This document shows positions 1 through 9,861 of a DNA stretch of 64,000 nucleotides, piece after piece. Origin of the DNA: Caldilineaceae bacterium. Lineage in GTDB: Bacteria > Chloroflexota > Anaerolineae > Caldilineales > Caldilineaceae. The DNA lies in the NCBI GenBank assembly GCA_022842065.1, contig JALHQH010000001.1, positions 186,001 through 250,000 on the forward strand, given 5' to 3'. The translations under genes and the position numbers were made by a program. Positions within the stretch are counted from its first letter, which is position 1. The number at the start of each line of letters is the position of its first letter. Under the pieces are notes generated by a model, which was not told the DNA's origin, did no database searches, and saw only the letters and a list, made by a program, of their open reading frames with translations.

Positions 1-73
1 GGTTTGCACGATCCATTAGCTCGCAGTCACTTTGCCCATTCCGTTTTACCCAAAATTGTCGCCAAAGGATATC

Positions 74-1681
74 ATGTCAGGACTGAATCGTCGTCATTTT
101 CTGCAACTGGGTGTCAGCACTATCGCTGTGGCGACCTGGGGCATGGGTTGTGCCTCTACCGTGGAGCCACCCGTGGTAGCGGAAACGCCGTTGCCGGCCA
201 CCGCCACGGCCATACTTGCTGACGAGGCCCTGGCGGCCGAAACCACCACCGTCAATGGGCGGCTACGCATTGCATTGTCCACTTTACCTAATACGTTGGA
301 TCCGGCAATCTTTGAGATTATTGAAGCTTATCCCTTTGGTTTTGCGGTCTATGATGCACTGGTTTGGGTCGATCAAACGTTGACACCACAGCCGATGCTC
401 GCCGAGAGTTGGGAAACAAGTCCGAATCAACGCAGCTGGCTTTTTAAGCTACGCCGTAACGTTACTTTTCATCATGGTCCAACGTTGACGGCAGCTGATG
501 TCGTTTATACCTTTCAGCGTTTGCTCGATCCCGCGCTTGGTTCGGTCTTACAACCACTCTTACGCTTTATCGACAAGGTGGAAGCTGTTGATGATTATAC
601 GGTGCACTTTCAACTGCAGGCAGCGAATATGGATCTGCCTTTCCTATTAGCAGCTCCACAAGCGCGTATTCTGGCGCACAGCTACCCAACCGAGCTGTTA
701 CTCACACAACCTTCCGGCACCGGACCGTTTTTGTTTGTGGAGTTGCTGGCCGGCGAGCGGATTACCTATGCGCGTAACCCAGCTTATTGGGCGGCCGAAC
801 GCATTCAACTGAATGAGTTACAGCATATTGTCATTCCTTCGTTGAGTGCACAAATCGCGGCGTTGGTCCAAGGCGAGGTCGATCTGTTACTGGATGTACG
901 CAGCGACGCGATTAGCGCGCTGACCGCAAACCCTGATACAGCCGTGGTCGAAATTGCCAGCGGGCGTTATCAAAATTTGGTCATGCGCGCCAGTGAACCC
1001 CCTTTCAATGATCTGCGCGTGCGGCAAGCGTTGAAAGCGGTGACAGACCGCAGCACCATGCACGATCAAATCTTGCAGGGGCGTGGCACGGTTGGCAACG
1101 ATCAGCCGGTGGCGCAGCTTAGCGCTTTCTATGCGGATCTGCCCCTGCCGGCCTATAACGTGGAAACCGCGCGACAGCTCTTGGCCGAAGCCGGCTATGG
1201 GGATGGCTTGCACTTACAGCTAGTCACGGCGGACATCTCGGCCGGTATGGTAGAGCTGGCCTACACCTTTCAGGCAATGGCCCGCCCAGCCGGCATCGAA
1301 GTTGACGTGATTGAAGTCAAAGTGCCACCGGACATCTATCTGAGCGAGTATTGGGGTCGTGTTCCTTTTTATGTGAGTTTTTCAGATTTTCGCCCTAGTA
1401 TCTACGAGACCTTTGCCACGGCGTACCACTCTTGGTCACCCTGGAATGAGACGGGTTGGTCCAGCGCAGAATTAGACAAATTATTGGATGATGCGCACAG
1501 GGCGACTAAGCTTGAGCGCCGCAAAGAACTCTATCATGCGGCACAACAGTTATTAATGGTGGAAGGGGCGGTCATTATTCCGTATTTTCAGCCGGTCTTC
1601 TCTGCCATGCGTACATCCGTCCAGGGCTTTCGGCCGCACCCAGCCGGCTGGGTGGATTTACGCGATGTGCAAGTGTTGTAA
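74..1681 (+). CDS. ABC transporter substrate-binding lipoprotein (SBP family 5)
   Basis: Extracytoplasmic binding protein of the peptide/nickel (DppA/OppA-like) family, 535 aa. The start is the ATG at 74, 9 bases after an AAAGGA ribosome site; an in-frame TTG at 32 lies upstream but has no such site. The N-terminus carries NRRHFLQLG, a twin-arginine-like motif, then a hydrophobic stretch and the lipobox WGMGC with Cys26 as the probable lipidated residue, so it should be exported and anchored in the membrane. The body shows family hallmarks: LDPAIFEI, LAESWETS, FHHGPTLTAADVVYTFQRL, GTGPFLF and DLRVRQALK. No permease or ATPase gene of an Opp system is adjacent. It is a clear paralogue of the protein encoded at 4043-5635 on the other strand. 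The ligand cannot be told from sequence. Confidence 0.93.
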   Translation: MSGLNRRHFLQLGVSTIAVATWGMGCASTVEPPVVAETPLPATATAILADEALAAETTTVNGRLRIALSTLPNTLDPAIFEIIEAYPFGFAVYDALVWVDQTLTPQPMLAESWETSPNQRSWLFKLRRNVTFHHGPTLTAADVVYTFQRLLDPALGSVLQPLLRFIDKVEAVDDYTVHFQLQAANMDLPFLLAAPQARILAHSYPTELLLTQPSGTGPFLFVELLAGERITYARNPAYWAAERIQLNELQHIVIPSLSAQIAALVQGEVDLLLDVRSDAISALTANPDTAVVEIASGRYQNLVMRASEPPFNDLRVRQALKAVTDRSTMHDQILQGRGTVGNDQPVAQLSAFYADLPLPAYNVETARQLLAEAGYGDGLHLQLVTADISAGMVELAYTFQAMARPAGIEVDVIEVKVPPDIYLSEYWGRVPFYVSFSDFRPSIYETFATAYHSWSPWNETGWSSAELDKLLDDAHRATKLERRKELYHAAQQLLMVEGAVIIPYFQPVFSAMRTSVQGFRPHPAGWVDLRDVQVL

Positions 1682-1725
1682 ATGCGTCAGTTGAGGCTAC
1701 TGTTAATGGCAAAAGGGGAATAAGC

Positions 1726-2538
1726 ATGGTGATTACCAATCTGCTCGTTACCGGCAGCGTAGTTTACGCTGGCATGAAGACCGTTGTCAACGCCCGTCGA
1801 TCAGCGAACATAACGCAGACTGCAACCAGTAGCCCAAGCCGGTTCGGTGATAGCGTGCCGCAAACGGCGGCCAGCCCGGTTGAGACCGTACTGAATGAAC
1901 CAACAGGGCTAACCTTAGCCGAAAGGCGACACTTAACGTTAGCAGCCACCTCGTTTTGGCTAGCGATGGGCGGCTTGCTCTTTCCACCGCTGACCGTAGC
2001 GAGTGTGCCGCTAACAGTTTACACCACTGTCCCAATCTTAGAAGCCGGCTGTCGCGCCATCTATAGCGAAGGGCGCTTAAAACCGTCAGTGATCAACTCA
2101 ATCTTGTTGGTCAGTACCTTGATGACTAACCACTATTTATCGGCCGCGACCATTGCCTGGCTGCACCACACATTTCGTCAATTGGGGCGCAAGGCACAGC
2201 TTGCCGGTGAAGTCATCACCACCGAAATCAACAACGAAATGGGTGATCTGATGCGCCAGGCCCTGGGTGGCACACCACGCATGGTCTGGGTCGTCAAGGA
2301 TACCGTGGAAGTAAAAAGTCCCTTTGCCGAAGTGGCGATCGGCGATATCATTGTGGTCAATCGCGGTGAGTTTATCCCGGTAGTGGGGACGGTGACGGCG
2401 GGCACGGCTAAAGTGAATACCATGCTGCTCACCCGCTCAGCGACCCCAGTCGAGGTAGGCGTTGGGGAAAAAGTCTACCCAACCGCATTTGTCATGGAAG
2501 GCCACTTACGCATCCAAGTCGAACAGGTGAACAACTAA
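1726..2538 (+). CDS. Membrane protein with a degenerate P-type ATPase actuator domain
   Basis: 270 aa, ATG start behind AAGGGGAA. It looks like the N-terminal part of a P1B heavy-metal ATPase: an N-terminal hydrophobic segment, two more around residues 70-125, then an actuator-like domain from about residue 170 with IGDIIVVNRGEFIPVVGTV (about 205-223) and the trailing GEKVYPTAF...GHLRIQVEQ. The catalytic TGES loop of the family is replaced by TRSA (236-239). There is no phosphorylation domain (DKTGT) and no nucleotide-binding domain here or downstream, so it cannot be a working pump. The stop overlaps the next start (TAATG), so the two are translationally coupled. A structural or regulatory membrane role is inference; the reading frame is intact, so it does not look like a recent pseudogene. 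Confidence 0.75.
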   Translation: MVITNLLVTGSVVYAGMKTVVNARRSANITQTATSSPSRFGDSVPQTAASPVETVLNEPTGLTLAERRHLTLAATSFWLAMGGLLFPPLTVASVPLTVYTTVPILEAGCRAIYSEGRLKPSVINSILLVSTLMTNHYLSAATIAWLHHTFRQLGRKAQLAGEVITTEINNEMGDLMRQALGGTPRMVWVVKDTVEVKSPFAEVAIGDIIVVNRGEFIPVVGTVTAGTAKVNTMLLTRSATPVEVGVGEKVYPTAFVMEGHLRIQVEQVNN

Positions 2539-3308
2539 TGGATACACGTTGGATCATGATTAGTGCGGCCCTGCTGGTCGTGTGCGGCTTAGGTAGCATC
2601 AGCCTGCTCCTGAGCGAAGATGGTCGAGCCATGTTGCGCATTCGACTGTTGCGCTACTATCGAGTTGGTGATCGGGTGACGCTAGGGGGAAACTTGCAGG
2701 GGAAAGTCACTGCGATCAACCTCTTTACAACAAAGCTATACACAGCAGAAGCAGATTACATCATGGTGAGTAATCGTGCCGTCGTGAACAGCCCCATGAT
2801 TGTCCATGCCAACCCCCAGGTGCCCCCCCAACAGTTATACTTGGTTGTGCAGGACAACGAGCCGCAGGCAATGGTCACCCAATTGGCCAGTAACGCAAAC
2901 AATGATCGCGTGAGCGACGCCCTGGCAAAGCACAGTGCAGAGCTAGCCACCAACGACACGCCGATAACGAACGCCGTCGTTGACGACGCGACACCATCGG
3001 GGCCGCCGGTAACAGTGCCAACGGCGGCACTCATGCCAGTGAATCAGCCGCCACTTGCGTCTAGCCAACCAGTAACGCCTGTACTGACGATTGACACACA
3101 GCCAGCAGCGGCGAGGGCGGCACCGTTAAGAAAGCGGCCACAGCTAGGCCACAAATCGGCGACAGCGCTGCGCATGGGCGTGATACCGCGCAGGCAACCG
3201 CGTCAACCGGCGCAGCACTTGCCTAGCGAGGAACAACCAAAGGGGCAGGCAGCGCAGAAAGTAGCGAGTGGCCGGCAGTGGCGTTTTATCCGTAAGGCCG
3301 GCGCATAG
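2538..3308 (+). CDS. Membrane-anchored protein with MscS-like beta domain
   Basis: 256 aa. One N-terminal transmembrane helix (about 5-27) is followed by a stretch matching the beta domain of small-conductance mechanosensitive channels (about 40-90): YYRVGDRVTLGG, GKVTAINLFTTKLYT, and IMVSNRAVVNSPMIVHA, equivalent to the family pattern GD.V...G..G.V..I....T......iPN..l....I. The pore-lining helices of MscS are missing. The remaining 160 residues are low-complexity, rich in Ala, Pro, Thr and Gln, and end in a basic tail (RKRPQLGHK, PRRQPRQP). Its start overlaps the stop of the preceding degenerate actuator-domain gene, implying a joint product. A channel function is unlikely; an oligomeric membrane scaffold is possible. 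Confidence 0.65.
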   Translation: MDTRWIMISAALLVVCGLGSISLLLSEDGRAMLRIRLLRYYRVGDRVTLGGNLQGKVTAINLFTTKLYTAEADYIMVSNRAVVNSPMIVHANPQVPPQQLYLVVQDNEPQAMVTQLASNANNDRVSDALAKHSAELATNDTPITNAVVDDATPSGPPVTVPTAALMPVNQPPLASSQPVTPVLTIDTQPAAARAAPLRKRPQLGHKSATALRMGVIPRRQPRQPAQHLPSEEQPKGQAAQKVASGRQWRFIRKAGA

Positions 3309-3367
3309 TAAAAGAGGCGTATCGTGCGCTGCAATAGGCGATCTAGTTCAGAGAAAGGGTACAGATT

Positions 3368-4036
3368 ATGCTACTAGTCTTCATATTTTTCGTGCTTTTT
3401 TTGGCGATCATTGGGGTAGTGTGGCGACGCCGCCATGAGCGTAGCCAGCGCCAAAGAATGATCCGGCAATTGCGACAATGGATTGGTAGGCAGACGGAGA
3501 TCGATCCACAATTACAGCGCTGGATCAACGGGCTTTCGATCACGGAAACCGAAGTCCTGCTTGATCTGCTTAACGGTTACTGCACCAGCCTGAATTGGGA
3601 GTTGGCCTGGCTATTTGCCCCACACTTGGACAAATCGCCGATCCTCAAACAAGCGATTGAAGAAGGGCTCGTGGCTTATGCTTGTTCGATCTTAGCCTCT
3701 TTGCAACTGCATGAGGATATGTGCGCCCACAAGGCCTATTTGGGCCTGCTCAAACAACCAACCGGTCGTAAGGAATTTACTCTCGTCCAAAAACTGCACA
3801 CCGATCTAACCACCCGTGGCCTAATTAAAGCGGCGCCCAAACAACGCAGGTGGTTCAAACGCGGACCGACACGTAAACAACAGGTCACTAGCGTTATGCA
3901 AGCTTTTGAGCAAGAGCCAGGCGTGGCGATGGAAGCATTAAAGACCCTTTTGCGCGATGAAGGCACTGCAGATGTCGAACATGATCGGTTGGCGCGCGTG
4001 TTGCCACTTAGTACTGCGGCTGGCGCTGCCGCCTAA
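3368..4036 (+). CDS. Hypothetical protein with N-terminal transmembrane helix
   Basis: 222 aa, no family recognised. Residues 1-19 form a strongly hydrophobic helix (LLVFIFFVLFLAIIGVV) followed at once by a very basic stretch (WRRRHERSQRQRMIRQLR), so the protein is most likely anchored with its C-terminal bulk in the cytoplasm. The rest is predominantly helical, with a basic centre (KQRRWFKRGPTRKQQ, about 158-172). It lies 59 bases after the MscS-beta-domain gene on the same strand and may belong to the same transcription unit. It ends 6 bases before the convergent solute-binding protein gene. Confidence 0.6.
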   Translation: MLLVFIFFVLFLAIIGVVWRRRHERSQRQRMIRQLRQWIGRQTEIDPQLQRWINGLSITETEVLLDLLNGYCTSLNWELAWLFAPHLDKSPILKQAIEEGLVAYACSILASLQLHEDMCAHKAYLGLLKQPTGRKEFTLVQKLHTDLTTRGLIKAAPKQRRWFKRGPTRKQQVTSVMQAFEQEPGVAMEALKTLLRDEGTADVEHDRLARVLPLSTAAGAAA

Positions 4037-4042
4037 CACAAA

Positions 4043-5635
4043 CTATCCGCTTGCGCTTACTTCCACCGTGCTAAAGTCCAACCAGCCGGCAGGGTGCAAA
4101 ATAAAATTTTGCACATTGTGGCGTAAGGCAATCATGGCGGGCTTGAAATAGGGAATGATCACGGAACCTTCTTCCCAAATCAGTTGCTGCGCCTGTTGAT
4201 AAAGGGCTTTACGTTCGGCATCATTACGTTCAGCGCGGGCCTGATCAATTAAGGCGTCAAGGGCTGGGTTCTGCCACCGACTCTCATTGCCTTTGGCCAT
4301 TGAGTGGTAGGCAACCATAAACGTTTCGTCAATGCTAGGCCGAAAGCCCCAATTGCCAATATGAAAAGGGGTCTTTCCCCCATAATCACTCCAGTACACA
4401 TCCGACGGCACGCGCACAACCTGGATCTCAATGCCCGCGGGTCTCACCATCTCGCGAAAAGCCATTGCCAACTCCAGCATGCCAGGCCGCGAGGTAGAGG
4501 TGATTAGATCCAGGCGTAGACCATGGGCATAACCGGCCTGTGCCAACAAGGTTTTGGCTTTGGCCAAGTCCTGCGTATGTTGCGGCAGATCATTCCAGAA
4601 CGGACTGATAGGGGTAACAGGATGGTTATTGCCCACTAAGCCATTTTCCCGCAAGACAGCTTGTTGCAAGGCCCGATGGTCAGCACAGCACTTTAGCGCC
4701 TGACGGACACGCGGGTCGGTAAAAGGTGCCTCGGTCGCCTGCATCACAATCGTTTGGTAACTACCACTTTGGACAGTAACAACCTGCACAGCAGGATCAT
4801 CCTGTAAGGCAGGCAGATCACCTGCGCCTAATTGACTGATGACATCCAATTGGCCGCTCTGTAATGCTTGCACTTGTTCTGGATAGCTACGATATAAATA
4901 CTCTAATTGATCGACATAGTGCGCACTGTTCGCCCAATAGATTTCATTGCGGGCAAGCCGAATCCGATCACCAGGAATCGCGCTGACAAAACGAAATGGC
5001 CCCGTCCCGGAAGGCTGCGTGGTCATCATTTTCTCAGCATAGTCATGGGCGACAATACTTGCTTGGGGTGAGCCCAAGAGCAGTGGTAATTCGACATTCG
5101 GCTTCGAGAGGTGAAAGCGTACCGTATATTCATCGATCGCTTCAACTTGTTTGATAAACCCCAGCACATTCCCGAACGCTGAGCCGGCTTTGGGATCAAG
5201 CAACCGTGAAAATGTGTAGACAACATCTTTGGCACGAAAGGGCGTGCCATGATGAAAGGTTGCCCGTTGCTCTAAGCTAAAGGTCCACTGCAACAGATTG
5301 GTTGATACCTCCCACCCCGCAGCGAGCAATGGCTGCGGCGTGAGCGTTTCATCCACCCAAACCAAGCCATCAAAAATCGCAAAGCCGAGCTGATATTCCT
5401 CAAATAAGGAATAGAACGCTGGGTTCATCTGTTTGGGCACATTGGAAAACCCAACCCGTAAGGGCGCAACAGGCGGATCGCCCTGTCCAGCGCGGCTTGC
5501 GGTGGTCGAAGTTGGAATTGTCTGCGCGGACGTAACAGCCGTAGCAGGAACGCGTGTATTTGAACAACCCTGCGCAAGCAAAAGCGTCGCTGCGCCACCC
5601 ACAAAATGCTGCAGGAGACGACGTCGATTGACCAT
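4043..5635 (-). CDS. ABC transporter substrate-binding lipoprotein (SBP family 5)
   Basis: 530 aa. A second family-5 solute-binding protein, paralogous to the one at 74-1681 (shared features include FHHGTPFRAKDVVYTF, QPSGTGPF, RVRQALK and a closing EEGSVIIPYF...HPAGWLDF). The N-terminus NRRRLLQHF plus a hydrophobic core and lipobox LAQGC (Cys24) predicts Tat-like export and lipid anchoring. Transcribed on the minus strand, convergent with the three-gene cluster next to it. No permease genes accompany it, so it must work with a transporter encoded elsewhere or in another role such as sensing. Complete and intact. Confidence 0.93.
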   Translation of the reverse strand: MVNRRRLLQHFVGGAATLLLAQGCSNTRVPATAVTSAQTIPTSTTASRAGQGDPPVAPLRVGFSNVPKQMNPAFYSLFEEYQLGFAIFDGLVWVDETLTPQPLLAAGWEVSTNLLQWTFSLEQRATFHHGTPFRAKDVVYTFSRLLDPKAGSAFGNVLGFIKQVEAIDEYTVRFHLSKPNVELPLLLGSPQASIVAHDYAEKMMTTQPSGTGPFRFVSAIPGDRIRLARNEIYWANSAHYVDQLEYLYRSYPEQVQALQSGQLDVISQLGAGDLPALQDDPAVQVVTVQSGSYQTIVMQATEAPFTDPRVRQALKCCADHRALQQAVLRENGLVGNNHPVTPISPFWNDLPQHTQDLAKAKTLLAQAGYAHGLRLDLITSTSRPGMLELAMAFREMVRPAGIEIQVVRVPSDVYWSDYGGKTPFHIGNWGFRPSIDETFMVAYHSMAKGNESRWQNPALDALIDQARAERNDAERKALYQQAQQLIWEEGSVIIPYFKPAMIALRHNVQNFILHPAGWLDFSTVEVSASG

Positions 5636-6023
5636 AAGACTTAGCTTTCTTACAAATTATGATCGATTGAGCCGATATTCAGCACAGCATGCAATTGTAG
5701 AAGGTGTCGCCTTAGCTTTGCCAACTTAGATTTACCAAAACGATAAAGCAGCGGCGCGATAGTGCCAATAAATTTGGCCCATCTACCAGCTGATGGTTAT
5801 CGTGTACAACAATTTTCTTGGCAGGCACTAAGACGAATAGGCAACAGTGTGGAGTACCGCGGGACTACACCGCCATTCACTGAATATTTTGTTAGTATTC
5901 TAACATGTTTGGTAAGTTTTTTCAATCCACCATTTTACCCAAAGCTGTAATTCCAACTTTGGCAACATCGCTTACGAATAGTGTTGCGATTCTCATTCAG
6001 AGCGCAAGTATCACACTGCGACG
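5636..6023. other. Intergenic region, 388 bp, with a weak inverted repeat
   Basis: No convincing gene. It separates the minus-strand binding-protein gene (starting at 5635) from the end of the minus-strand permease gene. An 11-bp inverted repeat (GCTTACGAATA at 5970-5980 and TATTCGTAAGC at 6025-6035) straddles the permease stop codon and could form a hairpin at the end of that transcript, but there is no clear T-run. A 62-codon frame at 5762-5950 has no ribosome site or recognisable content and I consider it chance. Confidence 0.4.
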
Positions 6024-8468
6024 TTATTCGTAAGCAAGCACTTCGCGTACAGTCAAGCGCGAGGCATTCCAGGCGGGTAGAAAACTGGCGAGGGTGGCGA
6101 GGACTGCGACGATAAAGAACCAGGTGATCACACCAGTGCTGGAAAAAGTGTAAGGCAAGGAAGTGTTAAAGAGTACTTGGCCCACGCCTTCGCTGATCAC
6201 CGCGCCGATGGGGTAGGCAAAGGCCGCGCCAATGAACCAACTGAGCAGCCCAATAATAATACCTTCAACAATGACAATACGCTGGATGGCGCCATCAGTG
6301 GCGCCAATCGCACGCATAACCCCAATCTCACGCGTCCGCTCTAGCACATTGGTACTCATCGTGCCCATTAACCCCAAGGCCCCCACAATCGCAATCAGTA
6401 CGCCCATGGCGGAAAGCAGATAAACAATAATGTCAAAGATCCCACCGGAGATTTGGCGGATCAGGTTGATGGTGAACAGGGTAGCAACATTAAAGCCCTG
6501 GGCATCAAGCACCGCCTCCAGCGCAGTCGCCACCGTTTCCGGCGTGACCGTCCCATCGTTGACGATTTTGAGCTGGGTGGTATTGCCACTTTCCACATTG
6601 CGCGTATAACGGGAAAAGTAAGGATAGTTAACATAGACCGGAATAAAGTTAGGCGGGCCACTCAATACTTGCACCACCCCAACCACCGTCCAAAGTCCTT
6701 CACGCCCATCAAATTCCAACACAATCTGGTCGCCCACTTCAACATCAGGATCAGTCGCAATGAGCTGCGTACTGATGACAATCTCATTCGTATCTGCGGG
6801 CAACAGCCAGCGTCCAGCGCTGATGGTCGGCTGGACCATCTCACTCTGCGCCGGCAACCCGATCATGGTAATCGGGTTACTTTCGGTCCCATCATCACGC
6901 AGGCGGGTAACCAGGCTGGTCGTCCAGCTTTCTACCGCGGCCACGCCCGGCACCTGGCGGACGGCTTGTTCAATTTTGGCAATGCGATAGGAGTCAGTAA
7001 AACTAACCTGGACATCATATTGGCTATAAGCCAAGCCTGCTTCAATCAGACTGCTGAGCGAGAGGCGGACACTGCCAATCGTCATAAAGATCATGCCACC
7101 CAAGACGAGCATGAGCAGTGTGAGGGCCAGGCGAGCACGGCGGCGAAAGGTATTGCGCAGTGAAAGTTGCAGCGGACGGGAAAGGCCGCGAATGCGCGCT
7201 AATAGCCGGTCAATCCGGCCCGCGTGTAAACTACTCCCCGCCACATTGGCAATCGCCTCGCGCGCAGTGACCGTGGCCCCGCGCAGCACCGGCAGCAACG
7301 CAGCCAGCAGCGGGATCAAGATACCAACCCCCAGTTGAATCAACAGGACGGGCAGGGGCAAAGACCAGCGTGGAAAGTCAATGTTGATATACCCACCCGC
7401 AAATTGCAGAATCGGGCCAGTCACCAAAATCGTCAGTGGAATTGCAATCGCCAGGGCGAGGAAACTGTAGATCAAAACGGCACCCAGGTACATGGCGACG
7501 ATCTGCCCGCGCCCGGCCCCCACGGCCTTCATAATGCCGATTTGGCGGGTCTGTTGCGCCATCAGGGCGGAGATAGTATTGACAACCAAGAAGCCACTGA
7601 GAAAAAGGGCCAGCAACCCCAAGGGAGCCAAGAGCAGCGAGACAGAATCAAAGATATTTTGAAAGAGCAACTCACCCGGTTCGGGGACAAAGATCTCCTG
7701 CACCGTAAAGTTGCCGCGCTCGAGTTTGTTGCCCACTTCATTGGCAACCCCGGTAATGTAGTCAGCGTTCAACTGCTCGGCCGGGGTACCGTTAACTCGG
7801 ATCAACAATTGGGAGAAGGTATCCGGTCCCCCCAAGCGTTCAAAGGTTTCTGGGGTGACATAGCCACTGGCGCTGCCGGTAAACGCCGCCGGAAAGCCAT
7901 TGGGGTCATAGACAGCCCCTGCGACAGTTAGGCTGCGGAATTTACCATCCCCCGTCTCCACCCGCAGTTGGTCGCCAACTTTTAGCGTTGCCGGCAGCAG
8001 ATCGGCCGCGTCCAGCGAACCGCGCTCCAGCACAATCTCGTCTTTGTCCGGCCAACGTGTCTGTTCCGCCCCAAACGCTGGCCGCCCCTTCACAGCATAC
8101 CGGGGCTGCAACAAATTGACGCGATTGTTTTCAAAGTCGTCAATCACCGTGATGCTTAGCTCTTTCCACTCGCCGGGCGCGACTTCGACATTCACCCCCA
8201 GCGAACTACGCCCCTCAGCGGCGGCGACTTGGGGCATCCGGCGGACGACCTCAAGGGTCTCTGCATCAATGTCGGCCGATTGAATCGTGGCTTGCGCGGC
8301 TCCACTTTGGCGATAGACAGATTGCATCTGCTGTAAAATCGTCGTGCGCAAGTGCTGCACGGTACCCACCGCAAAGATGCCAACGGCAATCGAAAGGATC
8401 ACTAAAATGGTACGGGTGCGACTGGAACCCAAGTCGCGCAGCACCTTGCGCCAGCGTGGATCAAGCAT
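6024..8468 (-). CDS. ABC transporter permease, MacB/FtsX type
   Basis: 814 aa from the ATG at 8468, which has GGAG upstream and overlaps the stop of the ATPase gene by 8 bases; an in-frame TTG at 8480 is the less likely start. The protein is a tandem of two FtsX units. Each has one transmembrane helix, an extracytoplasmic MacB-core-like domain, then three helices. The first helix is near 20-40 ([19 protein letters not shown]), the first helix cluster near 270-400, and the second half starts around residue 440 ([20 protein letters not shown]). The motifs [15 protein letters not shown] and [16 protein letters not shown] are the typical coupling loops of the two halves. The family exports lipids, peptides or drugs or acts mechanically on envelope proteins; the substrate here is unknown. 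Confidence 0.93.
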   Translation of the reverse strand: MLDPRWRKVLRDLGSSRTRTILVILSIAVGIFAVGTVQHLRTTILQQMQSVYRQSGAAQATIQSADIDAETLEVVRRMPQVAAAEGRSSLGVNVEVAPGEWKELSITVIDDFENNRVNLLQPRYAVKGRPAFGAEQTRWPDKDEIVLERGSLDAADLLPATLKVGDQLRVETGDGKFRSLTVAGAVYDPNGFPAAFTGSASGYVTPETFERLGGPDTFSQLLIRVNGTPAEQLNADYITGVANEVGNKLERGNFTVQEIFVPEPGELLFQNIFDSVSLLLAPLGLLALFLSGFLVVNTISALMAQQTRQIGIMKAVGAGRGQIVAMYLGAVLIYSFLALAIAIPLTILVTGPILQFAGGYINIDFPRWSLPLPVLLIQLGVGILIPLLAALLPVLRGATVTAREAIANVAGSSLHAGRIDRLLARIRGLSRPLQLSLRNTFRRRARLALTLLMLVLGGMIFMTIGSVRLSLSSLIEAGLAYSQYDVQVSFTDSYRIAKIEQAVRQVPGVAAVESWTTSLVTRLRDDGTESNPITMIGLPAQSEMVQPTISAGRWLLPADTNEIVISTQLIATDPDVEVGDQIVLEFDGREGLWTVVGVVQVLSGPPNFIPVYVNYPYFSRYTRNVESGNTTQLKIVNDGTVTPETVATALEAVLDAQGFNVATLFTINLIRQISGGIFDIIVYLLSAMGVLIAIVGALGLMGTMSTNVLERTREIGVMRAIGATDGAIQRIVIVEGIIIGLLSWFIGAAFAYPIGAVISEGVGQVLFNTSLPYTFSSTGVITWFFIVAVLATLASFLPAWNASRLTVREVLAYE

Positions 8469-9339
8469 AAGCAACTCCAAGCGCAGGATTCATTGCCCCA
8501 TGCGGCGTGGGCCCATCAAGGGTTACAGCGGTAGCAAACCCAGCCTCGACAGGCAGTTGTCCAGCCACGCGCCCAGTCAATTGGTCGCGGACAATGGCAC
8601 CGTCGGCAATCGTCACGGTACGCGTCACCCGCTGCGCCATATCTTCGTCGTGCGTCACCATCAGAATGGTTTTGCCTCCCTCGACCAGCTTTTCAAAGAG
8701 GTGGAAGACCGCATCGGCCGTACGCGAGTCAAGGTTACCGGTCGGTTCATCGGCGACAATGATCGGCGGGTCGTTGGCCAAGGCACGCGCAATCGCCACG
8801 CGTTGCTGCTGGCCACCCGAAAGGGCCGCAGGCAGTTTGTTCATCTGTTCGGCCATTTCTACTTGTTCCAGCAGGTGAATGGCACGCTCATAACGCTCGC
8901 GCCGCGTATAGAGATGGCAGAAATCCATGGGCAACATAATATTTTCCACCACGGTCAGCGTCGGCAACAGTTGAAAGAACTGAAAGACCACCCCAATCGT
9001 GCGCCCGCGCCAACTGGCAATCTGATTTTCGCGCAGGGTATGTACCGCCGTCCCATTGATATTGACTTCGCCACTGGTAGGGCGGTCGATCCCAGTAATC
9101 ATATTGGTCAACGTCGACTTACCACTGCCCGACTTGCCGATCACCGCCACAAATTCCCCAGCATTGACCTGGAGGTCAACCTGTTTCAGGGCCAGAAACT
9201 CCCCCGCATCGGTCTGATAGCTCTTGGTGACGCCGCGCAGATCGATCAGCGCGCTGCCGGCGTAGCCCTTGCCCGCTTGGAGATTTCCATTATTTTTTGC
9301 TGGCTGTTGCTTTGCCACGCCAAATAGTCGCTGAAACAT
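8461..9339 (-). CDS. ABC transporter ATP-binding protein, MacB/LolD type
   Basis: 292 aa if started at the ATG at 9339, which follows a GTGGGGGC stretch; an in-frame ATG at 9432 would add 31 hydrophobic residues and has no good ribosome site. Walker A is GKSGSGKST (68-76), the signature [15 protein letters not shown], and Walker [14 protein letters not shown], with the LDS/TG pattern typical of the LolD/MacB/FtsE subfamily. The protein drives the neighbouring FtsX-type permease, with which it overlaps by 8 bases, so they form a two-gene operon in the order ATPase then permease. About 60 residues after the ABC core are Ala/Gly-rich and not conserved. Confidence 0.93.
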   Translation of the reverse strand: MFQRLFGVAKQQPAKNNGNLQAGKGYAGSALIDLRGVTKSYQTDAGEFLALKQVDLQVNAGEFVAVIGKSGSGKSTLTNMITGIDRPTSGEVNINGTAVHTLRENQIASWRGRTIGVVFQFFQLLPTLTVVENIMLPMDFCHLYTRRERYERAIHLLEQVEMAEQMNKLPAALSGGQQQRVAIARALANDPPIIVADEPTGNLDSRTADAVFHLFEKLVEGGKTILMVTHDEDMAQRVTRTVTIADGAIVRDQLTGRVAGQLPVEAGFATAVTLDGPTPHGAMNPALGVAYA

Positions 9340-9861
9340 GCTGCCCCCACTAAGTAAAAAATTGGCAATAATACTCGGTAAAACGAGTGCAAAGCTAATA
9401 CAAACCATCCGCATTGCATGCACTTGGATCATAGAAGGTGACCCTATTTTTTGCTGTTGCGCTTGTTACAATCAGCCTACCAATTTGTTGGGAGGTGAGC
9501 ATCAGCCAGCCGCCCTGTCGTGCTGCACAGCAACGAAGGGCGAAGTTATCAAATACCCCGCAGACCTTTGATGCGTGCAAACTCCATTGCGTATAAGTTG
9601 AGAGCGATGTGAGAGCAAGATGGTAGCGCGATTTCAGTCAAATGACGTATAGTAAATTACAAGTATTTAAAATTTACTTATAATGCCAACTAGTACACTG
9701 TCAGGCAAGTTTTGATGGTTTCGGCTACTGTCAATATTCCGGGATTAGGCCAAGTGATTGCCGTTTTACCAGGTTGATGATGGCCTAATCCCGGAATATT
9801 CGGCGCTAGCAGAATTTAGCTGACACTGTACTAGGTGGCTTGCTGATTGTCCTGGCTATTT
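9340..9861. other. 522-bp intergenic region containing a MITE-like element
   Basis: Lies between the divergent ABC operon and the BTAD-AAA regulator and so must hold the promoters for both. Its most striking content is the nested inverted-repeat element at 9690-9834, described separately, which ends only 27 bases before the regulator start. Around 9650-9685 the sequence is AT-rich (AAATTACAAGTATTTAAAATTTACTTATAAT read in short pieces), a plausible promoter zone, but I cannot place -35 and -10 boxes with confidence. Confidence 0.5.
9690..9834. mobile_element. MITE-like nested inverted repeat element, about 145 bp
   Basis: Outer ends CTAGTACACTGTCA (9690-9703) and TGACACTGTACTAG (9821-9834) are inverted repeats with one mismatch. 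Inside lies a perfect 20-bp inverted repeat: left arm 9733-9752 (AATATTCCGGGATTAGG...), right arm 9781-9800, loop 28 bases. There is no coding capacity. Size, terminal repeats and a central hairpin fit a non-autonomous miniature transposable element. A target-site duplication is not clear because the ends themselves contain the palindromic CTAG/TA sequence. The transposase family is unknown. Confidence 0.55.

Noticed and set aside
5762..5950. 62-codon plus-strand frame in an intergenic region
   Set aside because: No ribosome site, odd composition, no similarity to anything recognised.
8344..9327. 327-codon plus-strand frame
   Set aside because: Antisense to the ABC ATPase gene with Walker motifs; a shadow of its codon bias.
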